A stretch of 42,842 nt of DNA from Actinomycetota bacterium (GCA_017856115.1 JAFMFM010000014.1:1-42842), one strand, 5' to 3'. Shown: positions 32,097 to 40,883, numbered from the stretch's first letter. The notes: generated by a model not told the origin, from the sequence alone. Program-made: numbers and translations.

Positions 32097-32453
32097 ATGG
32101 CACGCGTCAAGCGCGGCGTACACGCCAAGAAGAAGCACAAGGCAATCATGAAGAAGGCGAAGGGGTACTTCGGCGATCGCAGCCGTACGTTCCGCGCCGC
32201 CAACGAGGCAGTTCTGCATGCGGGTCAGTACGCATTCCGTGACCGTCGTGCCAAGAAGGGTGAGTTCCGTAGTTTGTGGATCCAGCGCATCAACGCTGGT
32301 TGCCGCCAGCACGACCTGTCCTACAGCCGCTTCATCGACGGTTTGAACAAAGCCGGTGTTGAAGTCGACCGCAAGGTGCTCGCCGACATCGCCGTGAGTG
32401 ATGCCGACACGTTCAAGAAGCTCGTCGACACCGCCAAGGCGGCGCTCGCCTGA
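32097..32453 (+). CDS. rplT: 50S ribosomal protein L20
   Basis: A 118-aa assembly-critical protein: [26 protein letters not shown] at the start and [34 protein letters not shown] later. AAGGAG lies 8-9 nt before the ATG. The 73-bp gap after rpmI is AT-rich near its beginning and shows no gene. The rplT stop overlaps a CTG that is the probable start of the next gene. Confidence 0.97.
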   Translation: MARVKRGVHAKKKHKAIMKKAKGYFGDRSRTFRAANEAVLHAGQYAFRDRRAKKGEFRSLWIQRINAGCRQHDLSYSRFIDGLNKAGVEVDRKVLADIAVSDADTFKKLVDTAKAALA

Positions 32454-33271
32454 ACGAGACGCTGGGGTTTTCACACCAGCGCGTTCAACAACTGAGGCGC
32501 TTGCTTGCGCGTCGGTCCGCTCGTATTGAAGAGGGGCTGTTCGTCGTCGAAGGTTCGTTGCTCATCTCGGAAGCGATGATTGGCGGCTGGGACGTCCTTG
32601 CTCAATATCGCAGTGTCGACGCTGCGCCGATCGCCGGGTGCGACGCGGTCGACTTCGTGCTCGGGGAGGGTGTGCTCGAGCGAGTGGCGTCCACCGAGTC
32701 ACCACAGCCCAACATGGCGCTGGTGTCGCGTCGAACGGCTTCGCTTGCGCGACTTGAACTCGACGTGGCAGATGCCCGCAGCGGCTTCGGTGCGGCTGCG
32801 CCGGCCGTGGCCACATCGTTTGCACCGTGGATTCTTTTCCTCGATGCCGTGAGTGATCCCGGCAATCTCGGCACCATCCTGCGTAGCGCCGAAGCCATGG
32901 GTGCGGCCGGTGTCGTGCTCGGTTCGGGCTGCGTCGACGCCTTCAATCCGAAGGTGGTACGCGCTTCGGCGGGTGCGCTGTTTCACGTGCCGGTGGTGGA
33001 GGGCAGTACGTTGGGTGAAGTGAAGGCACTGGGGTACCGAATTTTGGCCACGTCATCGCACGAACAGTCGGGGTCATCGTCGCTTGGTGAAGCGGACCTT
33101 GATGGTGCGGTGTGCGTGGTGCTGGGCAGTGAAGCCCATGGCGTTGGCGAGGCCAGCAAATCCGATGTCGACGGGTGGATCCGCATCGATCATTCGGGGC
33201 GCGCGGAGAGCCTGAACGTGGCGATGGCAGCAACCATCATCAACTACGAAATTGCACGGAGGCGCCAGTGA
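32450..33271 (+). CDS. TrmH/SpoU-family RNA 2'-O-methyltransferase, probably with a CUG start
   Basis: A 273-aa SPOUT methyltransferase. The N-terminal substrate-binding domain has [19 protein letters not shown]. The knot domain carries motif 1 [18 protein letters not shown], motif 2 [12 protein letters not shown] and motif 3 [15 protein letters not shown]. The frame is open upstream of TTG 32501 through [14 protein letters not shown], which matches the usual start of this family. The only sensible initiation codon for it is CTG 32450, overlapping the rplT TGA (CTGA). TTG 32501 is the conventional alternative but removes conserved sequence. The rRNA/tRNA target is unknown. msrA overlaps its stop (GTGA). 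Confidence 0.85.
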   Translation: MNETLGFSHQRVQQLRRLLARRSARIEEGLFVVEGSLLISEAMIGGWDVLAQYRSVDAAPIAGCDAVDFVLGEGVLERVASTESPQPNMALVSRRTASLARLELDVADARSGFGAAAPAVATSFAPWILFLDAVSDPGNLGTILRSAEAMGAAGVVLGSGCVDAFNPKVVRASAGALFHVPVVEGSTLGEVKALGYRILATSSHEQSGSSSLGEADLDGAVCVVLGSEAHGVGEASKSDVDGWIRIDHSGRAESLNVAMAATIINYEIARRRQ

Positions 33272-33885
33272 GGTTCCGATCGGACGTTCCGGTCAACCCT
33301 TCCACCACGCACTTCGTCAACGGGGTTCCAATCATGGGGCCATTTCCCGTGGGATGTGAGTCGTTGGTGGTGGGAATGGGGTGTTTTTGGGGAGCGGAGC
33401 GAAAGTTCTGGCAAGCGCCGGGAGTGGTCACCACCTCGGTGGGCTACGCAGGCGGGCACACGTCGAACCCCTCGTACGAGGAAGTGTGCAGCGGGCGCAC
33501 CGGCCACACCGAAGTGGTGATGGTGGTGTTCGATACCGCCCAAACGTCGCTCGACGACATACTGCGGGTGTTCTGGGAGAACCATGACCCCACGCAAGGC
33601 GACCGCCAGGGCAACGACATCGGCACGCAGTATCGCAGTGCGATTTACTTCGCCAACGATGCCCAGCGACTGGCCGCCGAAGCTTCGAGGGCGGTGTTCC
33701 AACTCGAGCTGTCGGCCGCAGGTTACGGTCCCATCACTACGGAGATCGCGCCATTGAGGGAGTACTTCTACGCCGAGGACTACCACCAGCAGTATCTCGG
33801 AAAGAACCCGAACGGATACTGCGGCATCGGCGGCACCGGTGTCTCGTGTCCCATCGGGATTCGGGGAGGGGTGATTCCGTCATGA
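33268..33885 (+). CDS. msrA: peptide-methionine (S)-S-oxide reductase
   Basis: A 205-aa enzyme that repairs oxidised methionine. The catalytic motif is [13 protein letters not shown], with [21 protein letters not shown] and the recycling-cysteine region [13 protein letters not shown]. The GTG at 33268, with GGAGG 5 nt upstream and a 4-nt overlap with trmH, is the best start. It gives an N-terminal extension of about 40 residues before the catalytic Cys. ATG 33334 is an alternative. It is cotranscribed with the rhodanese gene. Confidence 0.92.
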   Translation: MRFRSDVPVNPSTTHFVNGVPIMGPFPVGCESLVVGMGCFWGAERKFWQAPGVVTTSVGYAGGHTSNPSYEEVCSGRTGHTEVVMVVFDTAQTSLDDILRVFWENHDPTQGDRQGNDIGTQYRSAIYFANDAQRLAAEASRAVFQLELSAAGYGPITTEIAPLREYFYAEDYHQQYLGKNPNGYCGIGGTGVSCPIGIRGGVIPS

Positions 33886-34271
33886 CCTCCGTCAAGCGTC
33901 GTTTCGTTTCGATGGTGGTCCTCGGGAGTCTTTCGTTCCTCGGCTTAGGTTGCGCATCCACGAGCACGGGATCGCAGACTGCGACGGCTGCCGTCAGTGC
34001 CGAGACAATCATCATCGACGTTCGAACGCCCGAGGAATTCGCAGCAGGCCATCTCGATGGCGCGCTGTTGTACGACATACAGGATCCGAATTTCGATGCA
34101 CTCATCGCCGAGCTCGATCGTTCGTTGTCGTATGTGGTGTATTGCCGGTCCGGCAATCGGTCGGCGCGAGCGGTGGAGCGCATGGCAGCCGCAGGGTTCA
34201 CCAACCTCGTCGACCTTGGTTCGCTGGAGAACGCTTCTGCCGTTACGGGCATCGCCATAGTCCAGAACTGA
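33882..34271 (+). CDS. exported single-domain rhodanese (possible lipoprotein)
   Basis: A 129-aa protein. A signal-peptide-like N-terminus (KRR, then [16 protein letters not shown]) ends in a cysteine that could be a lipid-attachment site, though the lipobox is imperfect (Gly at -3). A Ser/Thr-rich linker follows, then one rhodanese domain with [15 protein letters not shown] and the active-site loop [12 protein letters not shown] (Cys nucleophile). Such domains transfer sulfane sulfur or act as redox/sulfur carriers. The ATG overlaps the msrA stop (ATGA), suggesting a linked role in sulfur or thiol oxidation repair outside the membrane, which is inference. Confidence 0.82.
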   Translation: MTSVKRRFVSMVVLGSLSFLGLGCASTSTGSQTATAAVSAETIIIDVRTPEEFAAGHLDGALLYDIQDPNFDALIAELDRSLSYVVYCRSGNRSARAVERMAAAGFTNLVDLGSLENASAVTGIAIVQN

Positions 34272-34294
34272 CCACCGTGCAACGAAAACTCAAG

Positions 34295-34300
34295 TAATCT
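34295..34300 (+). promoter_or_regulatory. -10 box TAATCT, putative leaderless promoter of pheS
   Basis: TAATCT ends 7 nt before the ATG at 34308 in the 36-bp gap after the rhodanese gene. It is the closest of the set to the TATAAT consensus. No ribosome-binding site is present. Confidence 0.5.
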
Positions 34301-34307
34301 CGATGTG

Positions 34308-35327
34308 ATGTCCGCGTCGGGTGATCTTGCTTCACGGATCGCCGATGCACTCACGAATGCGAGCACCGACGTAGGAGTTGCCCCCGACGTGGATGCTCTG
34401 CGACGGGTCGCCAACGCACATACCGGCAAAGGGAGTGTCTTGGTAGGACTGAAGTCCTCGTTGGGGTCAATCACCGATGTCGAAGCGCGAAAGGCCGCCG
34501 GACGGGCGATCAACGAGGCGCTGCAGACGCTGGAAGCCCTGGTGGCAGAACGCTTGACCGGACTGGAAGTTGCGGCAGCCAGTGCAGCAGCTGCGGGCGA
34601 GGCGATGGACCTCACCGAGCATCTCGCGCGACGTTCGCGCGGTCATGCCCACATCGTGACGCAGGCGTGGGAGCGGCTCGAAGACGTGTTCGTTGGAATG
34701 GGCTTCAAGGTCGCCGAGGGCCCCGAGGTGGAGACCGACTTCCACAATTTCACGGCACTGAACATGCCGCCGAATCATCCGGCGAGAAGCGGATTCGACA
34801 CGCTGTTCGTGAAGTACGGTTCGCCCGGCTCGACGCTCCTGCGAACCCACACGTCGCCGGTGCAAATCCGAGTGATGCAGGAGTGGGATTTGCCGATTTA
34901 TGCCGTGATGCCCGGACGGGTGTTTCGGCGTGATACCCCGGACGCCACACACATGCCGGTGTTCCACCAGATCGAGGGATTGGTCATCGACAAGGGCATC
35001 ACCTTCGCACATTTGGCGGGCACGATCGAAGCATTCACGAAGGCGTTCTTCGGTAGTGAATTCAGCAGTCGTCTGCGACCCAACTACTTTCCATTCACGG
35101 AACCAAGCGCGGAGTTCGACGTTCGCAGCTCGAGTGGCAAATGGATTGAACTCGGTGGCTGCGGGATGGTGCACCCCAACGTTCTCAAGGCGGGGGGTGT
35201 TGATCCCGAGGTGTACACGGGATTTGCGTTCGGGTTCGGTATCGATCGAATGGCCAAGGAGCGGCACAACGTTGCCGATCTGCGCGACATGTATGCCAAT
35301 GATCTGCGATTCATGAGGCAGTTCTGA
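34308..35327 (+). CDS. pheS: phenylalanyl-tRNA synthetase alpha subunit
   Basis: A 339-aa catalytic subunit of the alpha2beta2 enzyme. The N-terminal coiled coil includes KGSVLVGLKSSLGS. Class II motif 2 is around TLLRTHTSPVQIRVM and GRVFRRDTPDATHMPVFHQIEGL, and motif 3 is FAFGFGIDRMAKERH. ATG 34308 is preferred over GTG 34305 because of the TAATCT box 7 nt before it. pheT follows after 22 nt. Confidence 0.96.
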   Translation: MSASGDLASRIADALTNASTDVGVAPDVDALRRVANAHTGKGSVLVGLKSSLGSITDVEARKAAGRAINEALQTLEALVAERLTGLEVAAASAAAAGEAMDLTEHLARRSRGHAHIVTQAWERLEDVFVGMGFKVAEGPEVETDFHNFTALNMPPNHPARSGFDTLFVKYGSPGSTLLRTHTSPVQIRVMQEWDLPIYAVMPGRVFRRDTPDATHMPVFHQIEGLVIDKGITFAHLAGTIEAFTKAFFGSEFSSRLRPNYFPFTEPSAEFDVRSSSGKWIELGGCGMVHPNVLKAGGVDPEVYTGFAFGFGIDRMAKERHNVADLRDMYANDLRFMRQF

Positions 35328-35349
35328 TGCCTCGCGAGGCGGTGTAGTC

Positions 35350-37779
35350 ATGCGCATTCTTCGATCCTGGTTGGCGGAGTACTGCGACCTGAAGCGATTG
35401 AACGACGACCAATTGGGCGATGTCATGACGGCCCTCGGCATGCAGGTGGAATCGGCGGAGGTGATTGGCACACCCGTGGCCGGCGTGGTGGTGGCACGGG
35501 TGTTGCGCACCGAGCGTCATCCTGACGCCGCCAAAGTACATCGAGTGTGGGTGGATGCAGGTGATGGCGTCGAGCACCATGTGTGGTGTGGGGCGTTCAA
35601 CATGAAACCAGGCGACCTCGTTCCATTGGCGACCCTCGGTACCGCGATGCCCGATGGTCGCGAGATCCTTCGTCGCGGAATCCTCGGCATCGATTCCGAG
35701 GGAATGCTTTGTTCTGCTGCCGAACTCGGACTGTCGAGCGACGCCGCGGGCATCATGATCATGCCCGAAGGCTCGTCGCTCGGTCGCAACGTCTTCGACG
35801 CACTCGGCGTGAAGAGGGACGTGGTGTACGACCTCGACATCACCCGCAACCGTCCGGATGCCACTGGGCACCTCGGGGTTGCGCGCGACGTTGCAGCCAA
35901 GTTGGGCGTGAAGTTCCTGCCGCCGAAGGGCGACGCAAACAAAAAGGGTCCGGCGCGTCGCGTACCAGTGGACATCGTCGCAAAAGAGGCCTGTGCACGA
36001 TTCAACGTCACGGTGATGAGCGGTATCACCGTTGGCCCGTCGCCCGACCACCTTTCTCGTCGTGTTCTCGCGGCTGGCATGCGGCCGATCAACAACGTGG
36101 TAGATGCGTCCAACCTGGTGATGCTCGAGTGCAACCAGCCGAACCACGCCTACGACGCCGAGAAAGTTGCGTCGGGATTCCGGATCCGTTTGGCCACCGT
36201 GGGGGAGACGCTCACAACGCTGGACGGCGTGGTGCGCACGCTCGACACGAAGGATCTGCTCATCTGCGATGGCGACGACCGTGCCATCGGTATTGCCGGT
36301 GTGATGGGCGGGGCAACCACGGAAATCAGCGACACCACCACCGAGATTGCACTCGAAACCGCATGGTTCGAACCGAACGGGGTGCGGCTCACGAGCCAGC
36401 GCCTTGCGTTGCGCACGGAGGCATCGGCGCGGTTCGAGCGCGGGGTGGATGCGCTCGGCGTCGACTATTCCATCGCTCGATTTGCGTCACTGCTTCGGGA
36501 GTCGTGTCCGAAACTGGTTGTCCACTCAGGTGCAACAGACGCACGAACTCGCCACCTACCGAAACCCGCCAACGTTTCGTTGCGGGTTGCTCGGGTGAAC
36601 CAGGTGCTTGGCACCAGCCTTCATGCCAGGGAGATTTCGTCGTTGCTCACGCGTATCGGATTCGTGTGCACACCAAAGAAGATTCTCGCAAAGAAGAGTT
36701 CAAACGTGCCGAGCGGCCCCGGCTTTAGCGTGAAGGTGCCGTCCTGGCGTCCTGACTGCGTCGACGAGGTCGATCTCGTGGAGGAGGTGGCGCGTCACGT
36801 CGGCTACGAGACGCTCGGAAAACGGGTATCGCAGTCCACGCAGCCGGGTGGATTGTCGCCACTTCAACAGCGTCGCCGCGCACTTCGCGACGTGGTGTTG
36901 TCACTCGGCGCCAGCGAAGCCATGCCGAGTCCGTTCCTGGCACCGGGTGATCATGAGCGTGCCGGAGTGGTATTGGAGTCCGCCGCACTCGAGTTGGAGA
37001 ATCCGTTGGTGGTGGAAGAAAGTCTCCTCCGCACCTCGCTACGACCGGGGCTCTTGAAGGCGATTGCATTCAACGTGTCGCATCGTGCGAACGGCATCGC
37101 GCTCTACGAACTCGGACATGTGTACCGAGCTCAAACCGTGTCCGGCGGTAGGTCACCTGCTGGCAATGAAGTGGCGCACGACCTCCCGGACGAGACCGAA
37201 CGGTTGTGCATCATGGCCGTGGGAGTCGACGCATCCGCGGCGGTTGGTTGGTGGTCGGAGATCACGGCAGTGTTCGGGGTGGGGGCGCAGGTGGACCAAT
37301 CGCGGGTTCCGGCCGGGTACCACCCCACGCGGAGCGCAACGTTGGCACGGGGCAAACAGGTAGTGGGCTACGTGGGGGAGATCGATCGCACAGTGCTGGC
37401 GCGATACGGCGTCGACGAACGTGTTGCATGTTTGGAAGTTGATGCTTCGATACTTCTGGGCGAAACCCCGAAGGCGTCCATTGCCAAACCGGTCAGTCGG
37501 TTCCCGTCGAGTGATTTCGATGTTGCTTTTTCCGTACCGGCGAACGTTACTGCAGCAACGCTGCACCGTGCGCTTCGGCAAGCGGTCGGAACGCTCGGCG
37601 AAGAGGTGACGCTGTTCGACGTGTTCCGCAAAGCGCCGACCGACCAGACGCGGAGTCTGGCGTATCGGGTACGTCTACGGGCGTCGGATCGCACGCTCAC
37701 CGACGCGGAGGTCTCCACGGCTCGCACCGCTGCAATCTCGGCCGGAGAGAAACTCGGTTGCAGTCTGCGCGGCACGTGA
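35350..37779 (+). CDS. pheT: phenylalanyl-tRNA synthetase beta subunit
   Basis: An 809-aa subunit. In order: EMAP/OB tRNA-binding domain (about residues 40-150, VVVARVLRTERHPDAAKVHRVWVDAG), the B3/B4 editing region (about 215-385), B5 domain (about 405-480), the synthetase-like core (about 490-690), and the C-terminal FDX-ACB anticodon-binding domain (SRFPSSDFDVAFSVP to LAYRVRLRASDRTLTD). All domains are present and unbroken. ATG 35350 gives the usual MRILRSWLAEYCDL start. Confidence 0.96.
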   Translation: MRILRSWLAEYCDLKRLNDDQLGDVMTALGMQVESAEVIGTPVAGVVVARVLRTERHPDAAKVHRVWVDAGDGVEHHVWCGAFNMKPGDLVPLATLGTAMPDGREILRRGILGIDSEGMLCSAAELGLSSDAAGIMIMPEGSSLGRNVFDALGVKRDVVYDLDITRNRPDATGHLGVARDVAAKLGVKFLPPKGDANKKGPARRVPVDIVAKEACARFNVTVMSGITVGPSPDHLSRRVLAAGMRPINNVVDASNLVMLECNQPNHAYDAEKVASGFRIRLATVGETLTTLDGVVRTLDTKDLLICDGDDRAIGIAGVMGGATTEISDTTTEIALETAWFEPNGVRLTSQRLALRTEASARFERGVDALGVDYSIARFASLLRESCPKLVVHSGATDARTRHLPKPANVSLRVARVNQVLGTSLHAREISSLLTRIGFVCTPKKILAKKSSNVPSGPGFSVKVPSWRPDCVDEVDLVEEVARHVGYETLGKRVSQSTQPGGLSPLQQRRRALRDVVLSLGASEAMPSPFLAPGDHERAGVVLESAALELENPLVVEESLLRTSLRPGLLKAIAFNVSHRANGIALYELGHVYRAQTVSGGRSPAGNEVAHDLPDETERLCIMAVGVDASAAVGWWSEITAVFGVGAQVDQSRVPAGYHPTRSATLARGKQVVGYVGEIDRTVLARYGVDERVACLEVDASILLGETPKASIAKPVSRFPSSDFDVAFSVPANVTAATLHRALRQAVGTLGEEVTLFDVFRKAPTDQTRSLAYRVRLRASDRTLTDAEVSTARTAAISAGEKLGCSLRGT

Positions 37780-37789
37780 CCGACGGGAG

Positions 37790-38188
37790 ATGGATGTGAC
37801 CACATTGTTCGTCGCGTTCTTCGGTGCCGTCGGGGTGGTGCTTCGCTTCCGGATCGGTCTGCTCGTGACGGGTGGAGGAACAGGCATCGCGAGTTCGGCG
37901 TCGACGTATCAATTTCCTTATGCCACGCTCGGAATCAACGTCAGCGGAACGTTTCTCCTTTCGCTGCTGGCGTCGTGGTCGGGTACTGGTCGACTCGACC
38001 CCGCACTGTCGGTTGGGTTGACCGTGGGTCTCCTTGGCGGATACACCACGTTCTCGACCTTCGGCTGGGAGAGCCTGTCACTCTTGCGTGATGGCAGGGT
38101 GATGTTGGCGATCCTCTACGTCGGTTCGTCGGTGGGTCTCAGTCTGGGCGCGGCTTGGCTTGCGTGGTCGGTCGTCGGAAGTGGTTGA
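37790..38188 (+). CDS. crcB: Fluc/CrcB-family fluoride channel
   Basis: A 132-aa membrane protein with four helices that exports fluoride as a dual-topology dimer. Diagnostic are the asparagine in TLGINVSGTFLLSLLASW and the pore motif GLLGGYTTFSTFGWE. Only one copy is seen; many bacteria carry two adjacent copies. No fluoride riboswitch fits in the 10-bp gap after pheT. Confidence 0.93.
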   Translation: MDVTTLFVAFFGAVGVVLRFRIGLLVTGGGTGIASSASTYQFPYATLGINVSGTFLLSLLASWSGTGRLDPALSVGLTVGLLGGYTTFSTFGWESLSLLRDGRVMLAILYVGSSVGLSLGAAWLAWSVVGSG

Positions 38189-38254
38189 ATGAGAGTTGGT
38201 GGCGCTACGCCGCCGAAGCGTTTTCCTAGCCGTACCCCAACAAGGAGTATTCAA

Positions 38255-38785
38255 GTGTCAACCCAAGCACCGGTGCGACTGCACCACACCGCATATCTGT
38301 CGAAGGATCTGGAAGCCACCCGGAAGTTCTACGAGGATCTCGTTGGCCTCCCGTTGGTCGCAACATGGTCCGAGACCGATGAGCTCTTCGGAGCCCTGCG
38401 CGTGTATTGCCATTGCTTTTTCGGAATGCCCGATGGCAGTGCACTTGCTTTCTTCCAGTTCGCCAAGAAGGAAGACCAGGATCAGTTCGACCCACCCCTC
38501 ACACCGTCGCCGTTCCGGCATATTGCGCTGAACGTCACGAAGGAGGCGCAGGACGAGATCTTCAAGCGCCTGCAGGCCGCCAACTGGAAACCGGATGGCA
38601 CCTACGTATTGGAGCACGGTTATTGCCGTTCGCTCTACACCGAGGATCCCAACGGAATGCTCTTGGAGTTCACGGCGGATGCGCCGGGTGCGGAAAAGAT
38701 CAACGCTGATCGCCGCAAGGACGCCCACGAAACACTCAAGCGTTGGCTTGCCGGCGACCACACCAGCAACAACACCTACCGCTAG
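38255..38785 (+). CDS. VOC (glyoxalase/dioxygenase fold) protein
   Basis: A 176-aa metal-dependent VOC-superfamily protein with two beta-alpha-beta-beta-beta modules: LHHTAYLSKDLEATRKFYEDLVGLPLV and FRHIALNVTKEAQDEIFKRLQAANW, ending with YTEDPNGMLLEFTAD. His and Glu positions typical of the metal site (LHHTAY, FRHIAL, LLEFT) are visible. GTG 38255 is chosen because AAGGAG lies 7 nt upstream; ATG 38189 would add 22 unlikely residues. The substrate is unknown. It precedes the CoA-transferase pair by about 60 bp and may share its pathway. Confidence 0.82.
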   Translation: MSTQAPVRLHHTAYLSKDLEATRKFYEDLVGLPLVATWSETDELFGALRVYCHCFFGMPDGSALAFFQFAKKEDQDQFDPPLTPSPFRHIALNVTKEAQDEIFKRLQAANWKPDGTYVLEHGYCRSLYTEDPNGMLLEFTADAPGAEKINADRRKDAHETLKRWLAGDHTSNNTYR

Positions 38786-38846
38786 TACGAAACGTCGCGC
38801 GATTTTGCGCGGAACTCGGCCGAGCGCAGGAATGATGGGAGCCAAC

Positions 38847-40001
38847 ATGTCCACCGACCGCCGTCCCTTGGACGGACTGATCGTTGCCGATTACTCACGC
38901 GTGCTTGCGGGGCCGTACTGCTCGATGCTCCTGGCCGACATGGGAGCGACCGTGATCAAGGTGGAGGGTCCCGGTGGAGACGACACGCGAACGTGGGTAC
39001 CGCCGGTGAAGGACGGTGTTGCCACGTATTACATGTCCATCAATCGGAACAAGCGTTCGATCGTCCTCGACTATGGCAAGCCCGACGACCGTGCGCTGGC
39101 GGTGGAGCTGGCACGCCGCGCCGATATTGCACTCGAGAACATGAAACCCGGTGGAATGAAGAAATTCGGACTCGACTACGAGTCGTTGTCCAAGGTGAAT
39201 CCACGACTCATTTATTTGTCCATCAGCGGCTTCGGAACCAAGGAAGGCGCCTGGCTTCCCGGCTACGACCTCGTCGTGCAAGCGGTCTCCGGACTGATGA
39301 GTCTGACGGGGGAGCCCGATGGCCCGCCGTTTCGGGCCGGCATCTCGGTCTTTGACGTAATGACCGGGTTGCACGGCACCATCGGTATCTTGGCTGCACT
39401 CAACCAGCGGCAATCGACTGGTCGAGGGCAACACGTGGAGGTCAATCTCCTCTCGTCTGCGATGTCGGGCCTCGTGAACCAGACGGGTGCGTACTCAGCC
39501 GCAGGGGTGGTGCCGTTCCGCATGGGTAATGCCCACCCGTCACTGTTTCCCTACGAGGCGATGCCGACGAAGGACAAGGACCTCATCATTGCCGCTGGAA
39601 ACGACAAACAATTCCGGTCGCTCTGCGAGGTGCTCGGCATCGAGCATCTTGCGGATGACCCACGCTTCACAATCAACGCCGACCGGACCAAGAATCGCGA
39701 ACAGTTGCGCCCGCACCTGTTGGAAAAACTTCGTCAATGGAATGCGGACGATCTGTTCGTGGCCCTCAACAAAGTTGGAGTGCCATGCGGACCAATCAAT
39801 TCGATTGGTGACGGTGTGGAGTTGGCGGAGAAACTCGGGCTCGCGCCACGCGTCACCGTGGGGGACGGGGATCGCGCCGTGGACCTCATCCGAAATCCGA
39901 TCGATTTCAGCGACGCCACGATCCGATACGACCTTCCACCACCGAAACTCGGCGAACACAATGACGAGATTCGCGAGTGGCTGGCGAACCCGTCGAACTG
40001 A
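38847..40001 (+). CDS. CaiB/BaiF-family (class III) CoA-transferase
   Basis: A 384-aa enzyme that moves CoA between carboxylic acids through an aspartyl thioester. LDGLIVADYSRVLAGPYCSMLLADMGATVIKVE and SINRNKRSIVLD are family signatures. The catalytic aspartate is in LPGYDLVVQAVSG. The C-terminus ends PPPKLGEHNDEI, a typical closing motif. ATG 38847 is preferred with GGGAG 5 nt upstream; ATG 38832 and 38835 are in frame. The stop lies 10 nt before the citryl-CoA-lyase-like gene. Substrate specificity cannot be read from sequence. Confidence 0.92.
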   Translation: MSTDRRPLDGLIVADYSRVLAGPYCSMLLADMGATVIKVEGPGGDDTRTWVPPVKDGVATYYMSINRNKRSIVLDYGKPDDRALAVELARRADIALENMKPGGMKKFGLDYESLSKVNPRLIYLSISGFGTKEGAWLPGYDLVVQAVSGLMSLTGEPDGPPFRAGISVFDVMTGLHGTIGILAALNQRQSTGRGQHVEVNLLSSAMSGLVNQTGAYSAAGVVPFRMGNAHPSLFPYEAMPTKDKDLIIAAGNDKQFRSLCEVLGIEHLADDPRFTINADRTKNREQLRPHLLEKLRQWNADDLFVALNKVGVPCGPINSIGDGVELAEKLGLAPRVTVGDGDRAVDLIRNPIDFSDATIRYDLPPPKLGEHNDEIREWLANPSN

Positions 40002-40011
40002 AAGGCCTGTC

Positions 40012-40839
40012 ATGACGAAAGACACCTACCGCACCGGTCTCGGAACCTCCAACGCCGACAGCATCACCCTGTTGGGTCACGATCTCGCGAGCGAACTGCT
40101 CGGCAAGACGTCGTTCGGCGAATTGGCGTTTTGGTTGATCACCAAGCGGCGACCAACCAAATCGGAGTTGGTGATGTTCGAAGCCGTGCTCACCGCATTG
40201 GCGGATCACGGTTTCACACCAACTGCAATTGCCGCGCGTCTCACGTACACGAGTGCTCCGGATTCACTCCAGGGCGCATTGGCGGCCGGCCTTCTGGGTG
40301 GAGGATCACGGTTTCTCGGAGTAACCGAAGATTGCGCGAATTTCCTCTCGGCAACGTTGCACACCCACCTCGGTGTTCCGTTGTCGTCGGCACTTCCGAA
40401 GGAAGGAGCGGGTCTACCGTCGACGGAACCCGAATGGGATGCTCTCGCAACCACGGTCATGGCGACGCGCAAGGCCGAGGGCAGATTCGTTCCGGGGTTG
40501 GGTCATCCCGTACACAAGGTGCAGGATCCCCGTACTCCCGTGCTCTTCTCCCTGGCGCGGCAGCACGGCACGTACGGGCCGCATCTGGCACTGTTCGAGG
40601 CACTCGGACGCGTGGCACCCACGGTGCTCGGAAAAGCCTTGCCGCTCAATGGGGCGGGGGTGTGTGGCGCCGTTCTTGCCGACCTTGCACTGCCGATGGG
40701 CGTGCTGCGTGGTGTTGCACTCTTGGCGCGTTGTGCGGGGATCTTGGGTCATTTGGTGGAAGAACAGACGGATCCGATCGGTATCGACGTGTACATGAAC
40801 GTGGATCGCAACATCGACTACCAACCGCCACCACGCTGA
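40012..40839 (+). CDS. citryl-CoA lyase / citrate-synthase-like protein
   Basis: A 275-aa short member of the citrate synthase fold, about two thirds of the length of real citrate synthase. The C-terminal CoA/citrate region is clear: FVPGLGHPVHKVQDPRT with the catalytic His, followed by PLNGAGVCGAVLADLALP. LLGGGSRFLGVTEDCANFL corresponds to the earlier active-site segment. Such short proteins include citryl-CoA lyases, which split an acyl-CoA into acetyl-CoA and an oxo acid. The CoA-transferase 10 nt upstream could supply the CoA ester; that pathway is inference. The stop codon lies within a 24-bp tandem repeat. Confidence 0.82.
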   Translation: MTKDTYRTGLGTSNADSITLLGHDLASELLGKTSFGELAFWLITKRRPTKSELVMFEAVLTALADHGFTPTAIAARLTYTSAPDSLQGALAAGLLGGGSRFLGVTEDCANFLSATLHTHLGVPLSSALPKEGAGLPSTEPEWDALATTVMATRKAEGRFVPGLGHPVHKVQDPRTPVLFSLARQHGTYGPHLALFEALGRVAPTVLGKALPLNGAGVCGAVLADLALPMGVLRGVALLARCAGILGHLVEEQTDPIGIDVYMNVDRNIDYQPPPR

Positions 40840-40883
40840 ACCCTCGCCGGACAAGGGTGCTGAACCCTTACTGGACAAGGGTT
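40836..40883. repeat. 24-bp tandem repeat (two copies), each with a hairpin
   Basis: Two directly adjacent 24-bp units (40836-40859 and 40860-40883) match at 20 of 24 positions and share CTGAACCCT and GGACAAGGGT. The first contains the TGA stop of the lyase gene. The second holds a perfect 7-bp inverted repeat, AACCCTT/AAGGGTT; the first holds a 5-bp version, ACCCT/AGGGT. No T-run follows, so a role in termination is uncertain. Confidence 0.7.

Noticed and set aside
34147-34170. Rhodanese as a catalytically dead domain
   Set aside because: The active-site loop CRSGNRS with its Cys is complete, so there is no reason to call it inactive.
37780-37789. Fluoride riboswitch before crcB
   Set aside because: The gap to pheT is only 10 bp and the preceding sequence is pheT coding sequence.
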